A stretch of 64,000 bases of DNA from Medicago truncatula (lineage: Eukaryota > Streptophyta > Magnoliopsida > Fabales > Fabaceae): contig NC_053046.1 of NCBI RefSeq assembly GCF_003473485.1, forward strand, positions 42,865,832 through 42,929,831, given 5' to 3'. Below, one piece after another: positions 32,682 through 45,502 of the stretch. Positions within the stretch are counted from its first letter, which is position 1; the number at the start of each line of letters is the position of its first letter. The translations under genes were made by a program, and so were the position numbers. Below the pieces are notes generated by a model. That model ran no database searches. It saw only the letters and a program-made list of their open reading frames with translations, and had not been told where the DNA came from.

Positions 32682-35644
32682 TTACAAGCTACAATGGGTT
32701 TCTATCCATTTTGCAGTGATCGCCCCAGATGGCTTCACCATTTCCTCCTTCTTTTTAGGGTACACCTTCACCCTTTCACAAAGCTTGCGTATCAATGATG
32801 CATGGTTGATGTAACTCGATGGAGAAGAACAATTGGCTGTGACCCAAAGGTCATCTGCTAGGAGACGACCAACATTGACTGGTTCACCCTTAAGGATTGC
32901 TGTCAGCAAGTTTGCTTTTAGAATGGTCAAGTCTGACACATTTGAACACGGGAGCAAGGTACGCAAAACAAACATTGCCCATACTTTAGCAAGGGGTGTG
33001 AGGTCAGAAGTGCGAAGTTTTGTCGGTGTTCCGTCTTTGTTCCTAACCCAATCGGCCTCGGGCCTACACAGAGTACTACGAATCTCCTGATGATCAATGT
33101 TAGAACCCTTGGCCTTTCTTGCTTCAAAGGAACACTGCTCATAGTTCTCAAGCCCAAACAATTCATTGATAATATTATCATGAAATGGAACATTCTTCCC
33201 TCTGATAAAACTAGTGAATTTCATTCGCTCATTCTTAGCAGGGCCCTGATATGCATTTGCAAAGAACTCTTTAGCTAATGTCGTACTAGCATCTTTTGCA
33301 AACGATGTCAATTCCACCCATCCTCTGGACACTATCATTACTTGGATATCTAAGAATTTGTTCCCTTCCAACCGGAAATTTTTTTCTTCCACAAACTTTT
33401 TGTTGGCCAGAAACTCAGAATAGCGCTCTTGATGAACCGATGATGTGAAGTGGAAGTTGTCAAAGTTGCTAAATGATGGGTTGGTGGCAACCTTTTTTCT
33501 CTTTGCTGTGTATTGTGTTGCCATTTGTTCCTATAGAAACAATCAACAACAAATTGAACCATGCATATTATCCACTATCCAAAGTTAGAACAAGTACAAG
33601 AAACCATCCCCTTCATATAAGCAAGCTCAATCACAAATTAAAAAAATGTATATAATTTCATCACACTCATGAATCAACAACCATAATGGAATAACAAAGT
33701 TAGAAAAAAGTTAACACTTTATGCGGGGAAATATGGTTTTAAATACATTTTATGCGGCTCAAATCCATCTAAAATTCTTCAATTCACCAAGCAAATATTC
33801 AAATTAACAACCATAATTCAAGATGTAATTAAGATTCGTCATACCTGCACATATGATAGAGGGACAACAACATTGTCCGTCACAATGACCTCCTCTGACA
33901 TATGAATATTGTCATTCTCTCGTCGTTCCTCTACTATAGGTACATGTCTAGCTGCAAACTCCCTACTTGCAATCGGATGTCCATGTCTAGAATGGGAATC
34001 AATTGTAGCTCCTCTAGTTTGTGTCATAACTGATAAGAAACTATTAACTATAATTATGATAAATAAAAGTAAAATTGCATAGTGTATTAGAAAATTACAC
34101 CATAAATTAAAGGAAGGAATAAAAAGACAAATAAATGAGAGGGATGATGATGGAATTACAATGAATGTTGGAAGGAAGGACGGGGAGGAGACCAAAATGC
34201 GAAGAACAGAAGAAAAATGAAGTATGAGGAAGGAATAGGAAGTTTAACACAAAGATTTAAATTTTAAATGAGGGAAAGCATGGAAATGTGAGGTCCATGA
34301 AATTTTCAAGTGGTTCCCCCCTCCCTAGGGAAAGTTTTGACATTATTTCCTTCTGTCATTCGTCAAATCAGTTTCTAGCATGAATATCACATTTTACTAT
34401 TGTATCTCTAACAATAGTGACCTTAGACCAAGGAAAATCACATCTGCCATTGACACTATAAACGTGATCATCCCTTAGACCCAGTAGGTGACTAGGTTCA
34501 AAGAAATTATGTGATTATAGAAGTAGCTTCAAAGAAATTATAAACATTTACATTGCTCTTGAACATTGCCATTCCTTTACACCCACAAAAATCACATCTG
34601 CCAAGCAAACTAGAAATCTACCATAGCATTTATCTGATCATGTATATAATTCAATATTTATTAAGCAACATTCATTAAAAAAATGATATCCTTATAGTTC
34701 CTCCGACCTTAATTATAAGCACATAGGGAGATAATATATGTCCATAAATATAAGCTCTCTTTCAAGTTTCTAGATTTTTTTTCCTTTCCAAACATAATCC
34801 TAATACCCTGAGGGTAATATTAGAATATGCAAATATCATTTATATTTAGTATGTATCTTATATATTTAGTAACATCTTGATAGTCAAGTCATTAACGACT
34901 TAGTAGTCCAGATAATAATGTCTTGAAGGTCAAAACTCTTTTCATACCTACTTTTTTTAAATTTGTGTGAAAATTTCGATGTTTGTAAAGAAAGAAAGTA
35001 GGGAGGAAGTAAGAAATAAGAGATGCATGCATAATTGTCATACCTGATGATGCACCTTGAGCATTCTTGCTCCTTTTGTTGGGTGGTTCATTTGTTTGCA
35101 AAGTATTAGGCTCCATAGTGTCATTGTCAATCTCATATTCACTCTCTTCATCTCTGATTTCAAAGTTAGTAATCAAAGGAATACCAAGAGCCTCAATATT
35201 CTTCTTCATTGATTTCTCCAATAACTCACTTTTTCTCACCCCATATGCATTTTTGCTATCATTCACCCATTTCTCCTTCAACTTTCTCAGTTCACAAACT
35301 TCTAACTCCAATTCATTGTTCTTCTTTCTTAGCTCTCCAATGGTGTCTTTTTCAGCTAAGTTTGTTTTCTTAACTTCCTTCAATAACTTTTCATAATTAT
35401 TTTGTGCTCTTTTCCCTTTTTCACACAGTTCCTCTCTTTTTCTCAAATCTTCCTCGGCTTGAAACCTCGTTTTTTTCTCCATTTCAACCTTCTCTTGAAG
35501 ATCTATAATCTCATTTTCTAGTCTCTTATATCTACTCACTAAAACCTCTTCAATTCTATCAAACTGTTCTGTCAGAAATGTTGTTCGCAACACCAACACC
35601 AGTTCCTGAATGTTCATGCCTTCCAAGTTCATATGGTCACTCAT
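32682..35644 (-). CDS. Three-exon gene: coiled coil plus plant transposon-protein-like domain
   Basis: Exon 1 is 35644-35044: MSDHMNLEGMNIQELVLVLRT, then coiled coil, ending NAQGASS at donor CATCAG/GTATGA. Exon 2 is 34029-33845 (MTQTRGATID to SYVQ), preceded by acceptor TTCTTATCAG and followed by donor GTGCAG/GTATGA. Exon 3 is 33530-32682 after TTTCTATAG. Phases 1 and 0 keep one frame of about 544 residues. Exon 3 (from MATQYTAKRKK) has RGWVELTSF, FFANAY, VPFHDNIINELFGL, LTPLAKVWAMFVLRTLLPC and GEPVNVGRLL, the pattern of the putative plant transposon protein family (Transposase_32 type). Function is unknown. An alternative is two genes, with exons 2-3 separate. The same arrangement in the right duplicate argues it is old. 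Confidence 0.55.
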
Positions 35645-35989
35645 ACTTTAGCGGAAAATGGTGGGAATGAATATAAGGAAGTTAAGGTAGATAGAGAACA
35701 ACCACACAGAATGTATTGTGCTGTATTTGTTTACAGTACATAAAACTAATATATATAAATAAAAGGACTTGGTGCCTCAATGCCTTGCACAAAAGCTATA
35801 AACATAAAATAAAGATTTAGTTGGTGTCTCAATGCCTTGAATAAAAGCTATAAACAAGATATAAATACATGTACCTCAACCAATAAAAATATTAAAATGG
35901 TTAGGCCTAATGTCATGATCGGAAGTTCGAACTCTGATAGGATATCTAGAATAAGGAATATAAATGTGGTGACTCCTCTAGTTCTAGAA

Positions 35990-36235
35990 GGTAGTATGAC
36001 TCATCTTAATCTAGAAAGGATCTTTTAGGCATATTCTATTAGTTAGTTACTAAGCAATGCTATTGCGTAGTCTATATAAACATTGTATGCCTTATTATGA
36101 GAATCAATGAAAAATATAATGAATTTTCTTTCTCTTTTCTATAGTTTCTCCCTCTAAATTCTGGAGTGTGATCTCTACTCGAATTGGGTCGTATCAAACT
36201 CCAACACCTCCACTTATATGTGTGAGTTTCAATAG
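35990..36235 (+). repeat. Possible LTR remnant
   Basis: A TATA-like TCTATATAAACATTG followed by GAGAATCAATGAAAAATATA and TTTCTCCCTCTAAATTCT looks like the R/U5 part of a copia-type LTR. It is absent from the right duplicate, as expected for a later insertion. Boundaries and duplication are not resolved. Confidence 0.3.
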
Positions 36236-36509
36236 CTATTTGTCATTTCGTCTACCTAAAAAAATCTATATATTTATCTCTACTTCTCCTTTAATTTGTA
36301 TCGGTTACGTGTATTTCATAAATACATAAATCAAACCGCATGGTATTTTTTTATCAAAGTTTTGATGTAAATATATATTTAGGCTAATTTTTTTATCTCA
36401 TGTGCAACCAAATCAACCTTAAAGGACTTATTCCATAAGTTTAATCATGATTGGTTTCTTGAATTTGGTAATTGATTGGAACATAATGTATCAAACGATG
36501 ATATGTTTT

Positions 36510-36512
<3 letters not shown>

Positions 36513-36602
<90 letters not shown>
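36513..36602. repeat. (TA)45 microsatellite
   Basis: Uninterrupted TA dinucleotides over 90 bp. The right duplicate has TTTATGTTATTATC here with no tract, so the expansion is specific to this copy. Confidence 0.95.
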
Positions 36603-36606
<4 letters not shown>

Positions 36607-36715
36607 ATTATCTTATGAGATTGGCATTTCGTGGTGATGATGAATGGGTGCTTTCAAAAAGAAGAGATATATATTTTTGAAAAAGACATCGAGAGATTGG
36701 TAAATTGTGAGAATC

Positions 36716-38129
36716 TCAAACCAGTGTAACCTTGCGAGCAAATCACATGTTCTCCCTATGAAATTTAAATTTGCACATAAGAACAAAAAATAAAGTTCCG
36801 ATTTTGAATGACGCCAGGCAACATAGTCACTCTATTAATTTGTAATGACTATTTTTTGTAGTAAATATAACTCAGGGACTATTTTATAGTAAATATAATT
36901 CAAGGACTAATTTTTGCTTAATGAGGTTTTCATTTCTTTTTCATCACCTAACATTCCATTTCTGTTCGTTATGTAAGTGTGGTAAAAAAATTATTTGATC
37001 TTAACTAAGTAAAAATGCTGAAAAAACAAAAATTTAAAGTGAAAAACAAACTTTTCTAGCAACGGTTGAAGCCTTCGTAGTCGTCACCGGAACCCGCAGA
37101 GACAACTGTGCAGCAGATGAACGAACAACATGCACTCCTTTAGCTATGCTGACTGTAACTGTAATTGGAGATCGGGGAGTAACCGTCGCTAGAGTTGGAA
37201 ACAGTGAGGATTCAAACATTATGGTCTCAATTCTCACTACTTCCAGCTCCAGTGACGGTTACATCTACGGTTGATCCCCAATATTTGATTACGGTTACAG
37301 TCACTGTCCTTCTAATAGTGTGTTGTCCATTCATCCACTAGTAGCAACACTATTTTAGAGGAATGAATTAACAAGAAAATTATTTCACTTTTGTCTTTCT
37401 AACAAGTGTCTTTCTATCTAAGTCATGATCGCAATGGCTTGTGGAATTTTTTCCATATTGATTAATTTCCCGCGTGCTTAATGGGATGACTTATGAAAGT
37501 TTACACGTATTCAAAAGATAAGCACGAGATATAGAATTAAAGACGTTTGAGATGAAAAATCAAACCAACCATTAATGGAATGACTTGAAATGAAGTATTT
37601 GGAGAAGACTTCTAAAAGAAAATTGATGTACCATATTCAACAAAAAAAAACCCGATGTTTTTGGTCTAATTTTAGACAAAATACATCAACTTTTGTTTAC
37701 AAAATTGTCTCTTACAATATAATAAGATAAGATGTAGTATTAAAAGTGTAACCGATGGATTACGAGAGGTGTCCCACATTTACGTGACACTTCGAATATT
37801 TTTCAAGTGTGAATTGAATTGGATAGACATTTTTCAGTCTTTCGATTCCAATGGAATTATCGACAAATCATTTTCAATGAAAACAAAAGTATTATCATTA
37901 GTCCCCGTTACATAATGTTATCTCCTCTGTATGGTCACCAAGCCAAGACCATTAAAACTAAATTTTGCCTCAAATAGGTTGTGCTATATTGTAATGTAAT
38001 TTGGCTATAAATATTTATGTTATGTTCTTTACCATATTTCATACAGACTTCTTTCTTATTGATTTTATTTCATACAAACTATTAGCATTTCCACGTCATA
38101 TGTATTTGATCAAGCAAAATAAATCATCC
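36716..38129. other. Intergenic with dispersed repeat
   Basis: Positions 37050-37340 resemble 28200-28470 (GTAACTGTAATTGGAGATCG and relatives). The rest is AT-rich and probably includes the former promoter of the receptor-like pseudogene. Confidence 0.4.
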
Positions 38130-40992
38130 ATGGGGTGGTTGTTTTTATGTTTAGTTCTTTTACTCTTCAATTTTCCATATTTCTCTTCTTCTTCTTTCAA
38201 TTTCTCATGCCATCATGATGAGAGTTCTGCATTGCTTCAATTCAAGTCATCATTCACTATGCACACTTATTATGATGGTTGTGGTGAACCTCTTCTAAAA
38301 ACAACAACATGGAAAAATGAGACTGATTGTTGCTCATGGCCCGGTGTCACATGTGACACCGTCTATGGTCGCGTGGTTGGCCTCAACCTTGGCTGTGATG
38401 GCCTTCAAGGTATATTCCATCCTAATAATACTCTTTTCCATCTTGTTCATCTCCAAACACTCAACCTTTCTTACAATGATTTCTCTTACTCCCATTTTCA
38501 TTCTAAGTTTGGTCGGTTTTTGAGTCTTGCACATCTTGACATGTCTTATAGTTACTTTGAAGGTGAAATTCCAATTCAAATCTCACACCTCTCCAAATTA
38601 CAATCACTTCATCTCTCTCAGAATTATGAATTAGTTTGGAAAGAAACCACCTTAAATAGGCTTATGCAAAACGCAACTAATATTTAAGCAAACTATTTTT
38701 GGATGACACAGATATGTCTTCAATAAAACCAAACTCCATGGATTTGCTCTTCAATCATTCTTCCACTTTGGTGACTCTTAATCTTGCAGATACAGGATTA
38801 AGCGGAAACCTTAAAAATAACATTCTCTGCTTACCAGGCATTCAAGAACTAGATATGTCACAAAATTTCAACCTTCAAGGTAAGCTTCCTGAACTGAGCT
38901 GTAGTGCTTCTCTCAGTAACTTGCATCTCTCAAACTGTCAATTCCAAGGACCAATTCCTTTGTATTTTTCGAACCTCACACATCTTACTTCCTTGATTCT
39001 ATCCTATAACAATCTTAACAATTCAATCCCATCCTCACTTTTCAAGCTTCGACGTCTCACTCACTTACATCTTTCATTCAATTCATTTAGCGGTCAAATA
39101 CCAGATGTGTTTGGTGGGATGACCAAATGCAAGAACTGTATCTAGAGTCTAACAATTTAAAAGGACAAAATTACAGGGTTCCAAAAGCTAACTAATTTGT
39201 ATTTAAATGGCAACTTGTTAAATGGAGCAATTCCTCCCTCCTTGTTTTCCTTTCCTTCTTTGGAAGATTTAGATCTATCAAATAACCGACTTATAGGGCA
39301 TATCATTGCAATCTCATCATATTCCTTAGAGGAGCTATATCTATTCGGCAACAAACTAGAAGGCAATATTCCAGAATCAATTTTCAAACTTATAAACCTA
39401 ACTAGACTAGACCTATCATCAAACAACTTCAGTGGTGTTGTTGATTTTCAATACTTCTCCGAACTTCAAAATCTAGTATCTCTGTCCCTTTCACTTAATA
39501 ATCAATTGTCACTAAACTTTGAATCCATTGTCAATTACAATTTTTCTCAACTAATAGAATTGGATTTATCTTCTTTGAGTTTGACTCGATTTTCAAAATT
39601 ATCAGGAAAACTTTCAAATTTGAAATATTTTGATCTGTCTAATAACAAAATTAATGGAAGAGTGCCAAATTGGTCACTAAAAATGATGAGATCATCCGGA
39701 TTTTTGAATCTCTCTCAAAATTTGTACACGTCAATAGAAGAAATCTCAAGGAATAATTATCAGCTCGGTGGCCTTGATCTAAGTTATAACTTACTACGTG
39801 GTGAAATCTTTGTGTCAATTTGCAATATGAGTTCACTGGGATTTCTCAACTTGGCAAACAACAAATTGACTGGTACCATTCCACAATGTCTTGCTAATTT
39901 ATCATACCTTGAAGTTTTGGATCTACAAATGAACAAATTTTATGGCACTTTGCCAAGTAACTTTTCAAAGGACAGTGAGCTTCATACTCTAAATCTCTAT
40001 GGCAACAAATTAGAAGGCCATTTGCCTAATTCTTTGTCCAACTGCATGGACCTGAATGTTCTAAATCTTGGCAACAATAAAATAGAAGGCAGTTTTCCTG
40101 AGTGGCTTCCAACTCTGTCTCATTTGAAAGTGTTGGTTTTGAGTAACAACAAGTTGCATGGTCCTATTTCCAATTTAAAGATCAAACATCCATTTCCCAG
40201 TTTATTAATTAATTGTTGATATCTCGGGCAATGACTTCAGTGGTCCGCTACCAAAAGCCTATTTAAAAAATTATCAAACCATGAAGAATGTTACTGAAGC
40301 AGCAGAGGATGGATTTTATCAATATATGGAATTAGATATAGTGGGTCAACAATACTATGATTATGGAAATCTGGCGACAAAAGGAAACAAAACCCCACTT
40401 GTGAAAATTCCAAAAATCTTTGCAAGTATTGATTTTTCAAGAAATAAATTTGATGGGGAGATTCCAGATGTTATTGGAGAGCTTCATGATCTCAAAGGGC
40501 TTAACCTTTCATATAACAAACTCACTGGTCACATTCCCCAATCCATGGGAAACTTGATAAACTTGGAATCATTGGATCTCTCGTCAAATATGCTCACTGG
40601 TCGGATTCCTGTAAAGTTAACCAATTTGGACTTTCTTGAAGTCTTGGATCTTTCTAATAACCATCTTGTGGGAGAAATACCTCAAGGAAAGCAGTTCAAT
40701 ACATTTACAAATGATTCCTATGAAGGAAACTTGGGGTTATGTGGATTTCCCTTGTCCAAGAATTGTGGAAAGCAGTGCAGAGAAATTTGGATTTGGATGG
40801 AAAGCAGTGGCAATTGGATATGGATGTGGATTTGTGATTGGAATAGGCATTGGGTATTACATGTTTTTGATCGGAAAGCCTAGATGGCTTGTCATGATAT
40901 TTGGTGGTCAGCCTAAGAGAATAGTGACAGGGAGAACAAGAATGAGGAGGACCAATGGTTCAACCATGAATCGAATGGTGCAAATGTCGTAG
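38130..40992 (+). pseudogene. LRR receptor-like protein pseudogene (Cf-9/RLP type)
   Basis: Parts of an extracellular LRR protein lie in order but in different frames. A signal peptide MGWLFLCLVLLLFNFP starts at 38130. The cap domain follows with CHHDESSALLQFKSSF and NETDCCSWPGVTCD. Many LRRs of LxxLxLSxNxLxGxIP type come next, then the C-terminal LRR block YEGNLGLCGFPLSKNCG, a transmembrane stretch (AIGYGCGFVIGIGIGYYMF) and a short basic tail. There is no kinase. Frame breaks occur near 38685, 39118-39145 (with loss of about one repeat), 40205-40220 and 40770. RLPs of this kind act at the plasma membrane in defence or development. This copy cannot make a full protein without several corrections. 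Confidence 0.85.
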
Positions 40993-41984
40993 TTTTAGAA
41001 TTGTGATTTTTTCCTCTACTTTGTTAGTTCCTTGTGTTTAAAATAAGTTTGATGTGAGTGTGACAATCTTGTCATTCGTATTTGATCTAGTTTTATTTTA
41101 GTTTTAGATTTGGACTGTAAATGGACATGTACGGTGCTTAATTTGAGTTATTAGATCTAGTTGCAGTTGGTCTTATGAGACCTGTCAAAAACTTGCAAAA
41201 CCACCTTTGTTGTTAGCCAACATATTCTAACCAGTAAATTTACTTCTGTTACATAAAATGTGTTAAATAAATAAACAAGAAAGGTTCAGGAAGACCTTGT
41301 CAATTAATATTTGACCAGAACTAGCAGGCAGCAACAGGAGCATTTCTGCATTTTATCTTTCAACTTAAACAGAAATGAGAGCAAGGCCTTGATTCCCTTT
41401 TCTGATTGATCTGCTACCATGATTGCATAGCAAGATTAATTCTTAGGCTCTGTGGATATCTATTAAATGGAAAAAGAGGGAATAAAGAGAGAGCAGAAGG
41501 AAATAGCTTATTGGATTATGCTCATAATAGAAGCTTGATGCAGCCCTGTCTTTCTTATAAGTGTCATAGTTTGTTGTTGAAGTATGGCTCTATATATAAG
41601 ACACTGCATCGTAGTAGTAGTAGTAGTAGTGGTACTATATATATATTGCTTGTAACACTGAACCCCTATTCTCATCACAGTAATAGAAACGGAACTATAG
41701 ATGCTCTATCGTCGTAGAGGTAGGCACAATTGTCCGAACTGCATTAACAAGATCGTATGTTAATTGTCTTTCTCTTTCGTTCTCTTATTTAATCTTTTGT
41801 TACTAGTTGTTGTGCTAACATTTGTAATAGAATTATATGAAGTTAGCATGAGTGTGGTATGTGGAACTTCTCTATCAGAGAATAGTTCTTTTCCCCTTTT
41901 CTCTTCATTGATAATTACACATTTAGGTTTGTATTTGAGTTATCATCATTAGTTTAATGACAATGTGAAATGTGGTTGAAAAAC
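40993..41984. other. Intergenic with possible copia LTR remnant
   Basis: Around 41600-41760 the order TATATATA, CTTGTAACACTGAACCCC, GTAGAGGTAGGCACAATTG and CTTTCTCTTTCGTTCTC resembles the end of a copia-type LTR. A short (GTA)n tract lies at 41610. Ends not resolved; no gene. Confidence 0.35.
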
Positions 41985-44757
41985 AAACACTTGTTATAAG
42001 CAATTAGTTCAATGTTGTGAACTAACGCCACAGTGGAGCCCTAAAATCTTAATCCAATAGTAACTTAAATATTCCAACCACATTATGCCATTCAATTTTA
42101 CTATGCCAATAGGATTGTCTTAAATTAAAAATACATATTCTTCTATTAGGTACTTCATAACTTTACTATTTCCGTAGAAACCTTAAATATTGAAATGTCA
42201 AGTACCTTAAATATTATTTCTTCATGTGCAAAACCATTGCCTATGTAATTCAGCTTTTTAGTTAAATTGTAAATGGTCCTTATGCATTATGTAGAGCAAA
42301 GTAGCCCAAACAATTGATATCAGTAGAGGAACCAAAATAGCCCTCAGCTAAATACAAGATTCAACTCTTATCAGGGTGTATACACCGCCAAGAGTCATCT
42401 GCAGTTAGATCATTTTTTTTACTCAGTTGCGAGTACAATTCCACGTTCTGTATTATTTAGGTTCATGTGTGTCCAATCAATTATAATAATACATCAAATA
42501 TTGTAACCAAGGTTTCACTACCATTGTGGATGCAATACAATTTTACAAGTTACAATGCGTTTCTATCCATTTTGGGGTGATCGCCCCAAATGGATTCACC
42601 ATTTCCTCATTCTCTTTAGGGTACACCCTCTCCCTTTCACAAAGCATTTGTATCAATGATGCATGGTTGATCCAACTCGAGGGAGAAGCACAATTTGCTG
42701 TGACCCAAATGTCATTTGCTAGGAGACGACCAACATTGACTGGCTCACCCTTAAGGATTGCAGTCAGTAAGTTAGCTTTTAGAATGGTCAAGTCTGATCT
42801 ATTTGAACATGGGAGCAAGGTGCGCAAAACAAACATTGCCCATACTTTAGCAACGGGAGTGAGGTCACACGTGCGAAGTTTTGCTGGTGTTCCATCTTTG
42901 TTCCTAACCCAATCAGCCTCGGGCCTACACAAAGTACTACGAATCTCCTGATGATCAACGTTAGAACCCTTGGCCTTTCTTGCTTCAAATGAACACTTCT
43001 CATAGTTCTCAAGCCTAAACATTTGATTGATAATTTTATCATGAAATGGAACCTTCTTCCCTCTGACAAAACTAGTGAATTTCATTCGATCATTCTTAGC
43101 AGGACCCTGATATGCATTTGCAAAGAACTCTTTAGCTATTGTCGTACTAGCATCTTTTGCAAACGATGTCAATTCCACCCATCCTCTGGATTCTATCATT
43201 TTATGAATACACGAGAATTTGCTCCCTTCCAACTGGAAATTGTTTTCTCCCACAAACTTTTTGTTGGCCAGAAACTCAGAATAACGCTTTTGATGAACCA
43301 ATGATGTGAAGTGGAATTTGTCAAAGTCACTAGATGATGCGTTCGTGGCAAACTTTTTCCTCTTTGGTTCGTTTTGTGTTGCCATTTGTTCCTATAAAAA
43401 CAATCAACAACAAATTGAACCATGCATAGTATCCACTATCACAAATTAAAAATATGTAGAATTTCATCACACTCAGGAATCAAGAACAATAATCTTAAAA
43501 CAATAACACTGCGTTTTTACTATTTTAATTTACTCCAACAAATTCAACAATAAGTAACAATAATCCCTTATACAAGAAAAACACTTCAAAATCTTTGTTC
43601 TAGGCTCCTCTTCAATGTTTGTCCACTCAAATCATATGACATGAAGACAAATCACAACTCCACATTGCAACCTTCAACCATGGCTTTAAATACATTTTAT
43701 GGGGCACAACTCCATCCAAAGTTCTTGAATTCACTAAGCTATTATTCAAATTAACACCAATAATTCAAGATGTCATACCTGCACATTTGATAGAGGGACA
43801 GAAACGTTGTCCGTCACAATGATCTCCTCTGACATATGAATATTGTCATTCTCTTGCCGTACCTCTACTATAGGTGGATGTCTAGCTGCTACTGCTGCAC
43901 GCTCCCTACATGTAATCGGATGTCTATGTCTAGAATGGGAAGCATCAATTGTAGCTCCTCTAGTTTGTGTCATAACTGATAAGAAATTATTAACTATAAT
44001 TATGATAATAAATGTAAAATTGCATAAATAAGTCTAATAAAAAAATTAAGGAAACCAAGAACAATATTTTTTTAGTTTAGATTATAAAAGGATCAAGACA
44101 TAAAGATGGAAACCTTGTCTAATAATTTTTTTTTTAAGGAACAACATTAAAAATTAAGGAGTACTTTTTATATTTGATGATGCACCTTGAGCATTCTTGC
44201 TCCTTTTGTTGGGTGGTTCATTTGTTTGCAAAGTATTAGGCTCCATAGTGTCATTGTCAATCTCATATTCACTCTCTTCATCTCTGATTTCAAAGTTAGT
44301 AATCAAAGGAATACCAAGAGCCTCAATATTCTTCTTCATTGATTTCTCCAATAACTCACTTTTTCTCACCCCATATGCATTTTTGCTATCATTCACCCAT
44401 TTCTCCTTCAACTTTCTCAGTTCACAAACTTCTAACTCCAATTCATTGTTCTTCTTTCTTAGCTCTCCAATGGTGTCTTTTTCAGCTAAGTTTGTTTTCT
44501 TAACTTCCTTCAATAACTTTTCATAATTATTTTGTGCTCTTTTCCCTTTTTCACACAGTTCCTCTCTTTTTCTCAAATCTTCCTCGGCTTGAAACCTTGT
44601 TTTTTTCTCCATTTCAACCTTCTCTTGAAGATCTATAATCTCATTTTCTAGTCTCTTATATCTACTCACTAAAATCCCTTCAATTCTATCAAATTCTTCT
44701 GTCAGAAATGCTGTTCGCAACACCGACACCAGTTCCTGAACGTTCATGCCTTCCAAG

Positions 44758-45331
44758 TGTGAACATGTGTGAACACATAAGCCATAAAGTCACCTTTTGT
44801 TGATATGTTTTCACATGGCAGTAATACATGTTTGACAAAAGGGTTTTGCAATTTACCATTCAGATTTTCGGTGCCAACATTGTCAACATAAATTGGTTGG
44901 CAGTTTGGCTATTATCTATGGTAATAAATGAAAATGGTTGAGGCATGGCTTTTACGGTCCTATAAATAGCATGTCCCTTGCACCATTCTACTCATCCCAA
45001 ATCAGTAACAACACAAGAACAAGTAAAGCTTGTTTAGATAGTGAGAGAAAAAATATAGAGAGGAAAAATAGTTTCTCCTGTGAGGTTTCTCCTAGTTTGT
45101 GTTAGTTAGTATTCTCCTATTTATAAGAGAGAGTGGTATTTGTACTCTCCTTGTAGTTAGAGAGAGGTCCTGTAATTTCTTCCACTTAGTGAAAGTTCTC
45201 TACTCTTGCCCCGTGGTTTTTTCCCCTTATTTGTTGAGGGGTTTCCACGTAAAATATTGTGTGTTCAGTTCCTCTTTTCTCGTCTCTTATTTTAGCTGCG
45301 TGATAATATTTTGTTACTCTGGTACCTAACA
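44758..45331 (+). repeat. 5' LTR of the copia element
   Basis: Starts TGTGAACATGTG and ends GGTACCTAACA. It carries TATAAATA at 44961-44968 after GGTCC, and a CT-rich R/U5 region. It matches the 3' LTR base for base as far as I can compare. Confidence 0.95.
44961..44968 (+). promoter_or_regulatory. TATA box in copia 5' LTR
   Basis: TATAAATA about 204 bp into the LTR. Transcription should start some 30 bp on, near ATTCTACTCATCCC. The same box occurs in the 3' LTR near 49687. Confidence 0.65.
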
Positions 45332-45332
45332 G

Positions 45333-45344
45333 TGGTATCAGAGC
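45333..45344 (+). promoter_or_regulatory. Primer binding site (initiator Met-tRNA)
   Basis: TGGTATCAGAGC, one base after the 5' LTR, is complementary to the 3' end of plant initiator methionine tRNA, the usual copia primer. Confidence 0.9.
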
Positions 45345-45502
45345 CGCTGGTTCGTAGCTGTTATTCCGCTGTGATAAACTAGTGGAGTGGTAAGAAAAAT
45401 CTTAGTATGCTCTGTGGTTGCGGTTTAAACTGATCTTCCACATCAGAAAAGAATTCTTATTATTCCGGTCTAGTTTGAAAGAAAAATATTTGGTGTAAAA
45501 CC

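Larger units (their letters stand above)
32045..36715. repeat. Segmental duplication, left copy
   Basis: Sequence from TTATAAGCAATTA at 32058 through CGAGAGATTGGTAAATTG near 36700 is colinear with 41985-52995. The two copies share the flank, the three-exon gene, its upstream region (TTTAGCGGAAAATGGTGGGA) and the tail around TTATCTTATGAGATTGGC. The left copy has about 350 bp (35880-36230) and a TA tract that the right copy lacks. The right copy has gained a copia element, a Harbinger element and smaller inserts. Confidence 0.8.

Noticed and set aside
33845..34195. Hydrophobic N-terminal leader for exon 2 of the gene at 34 kb (possible membrane anchor)
   Set aside because: The hydrophobic part is absent from the right duplicate, lies upstream of a good splice acceptor and is probably intron.
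36447..36680. 77-codon frame of alternating Tyr and Ile
   Set aside because: It is the translation of the (TA)45 microsatellite.
45099..45329. 76-codon frame present twice (also 49825-50055)
   Set aside because: It lies in both copia LTRs; the duplicate is the LTR pair, not a gene family.
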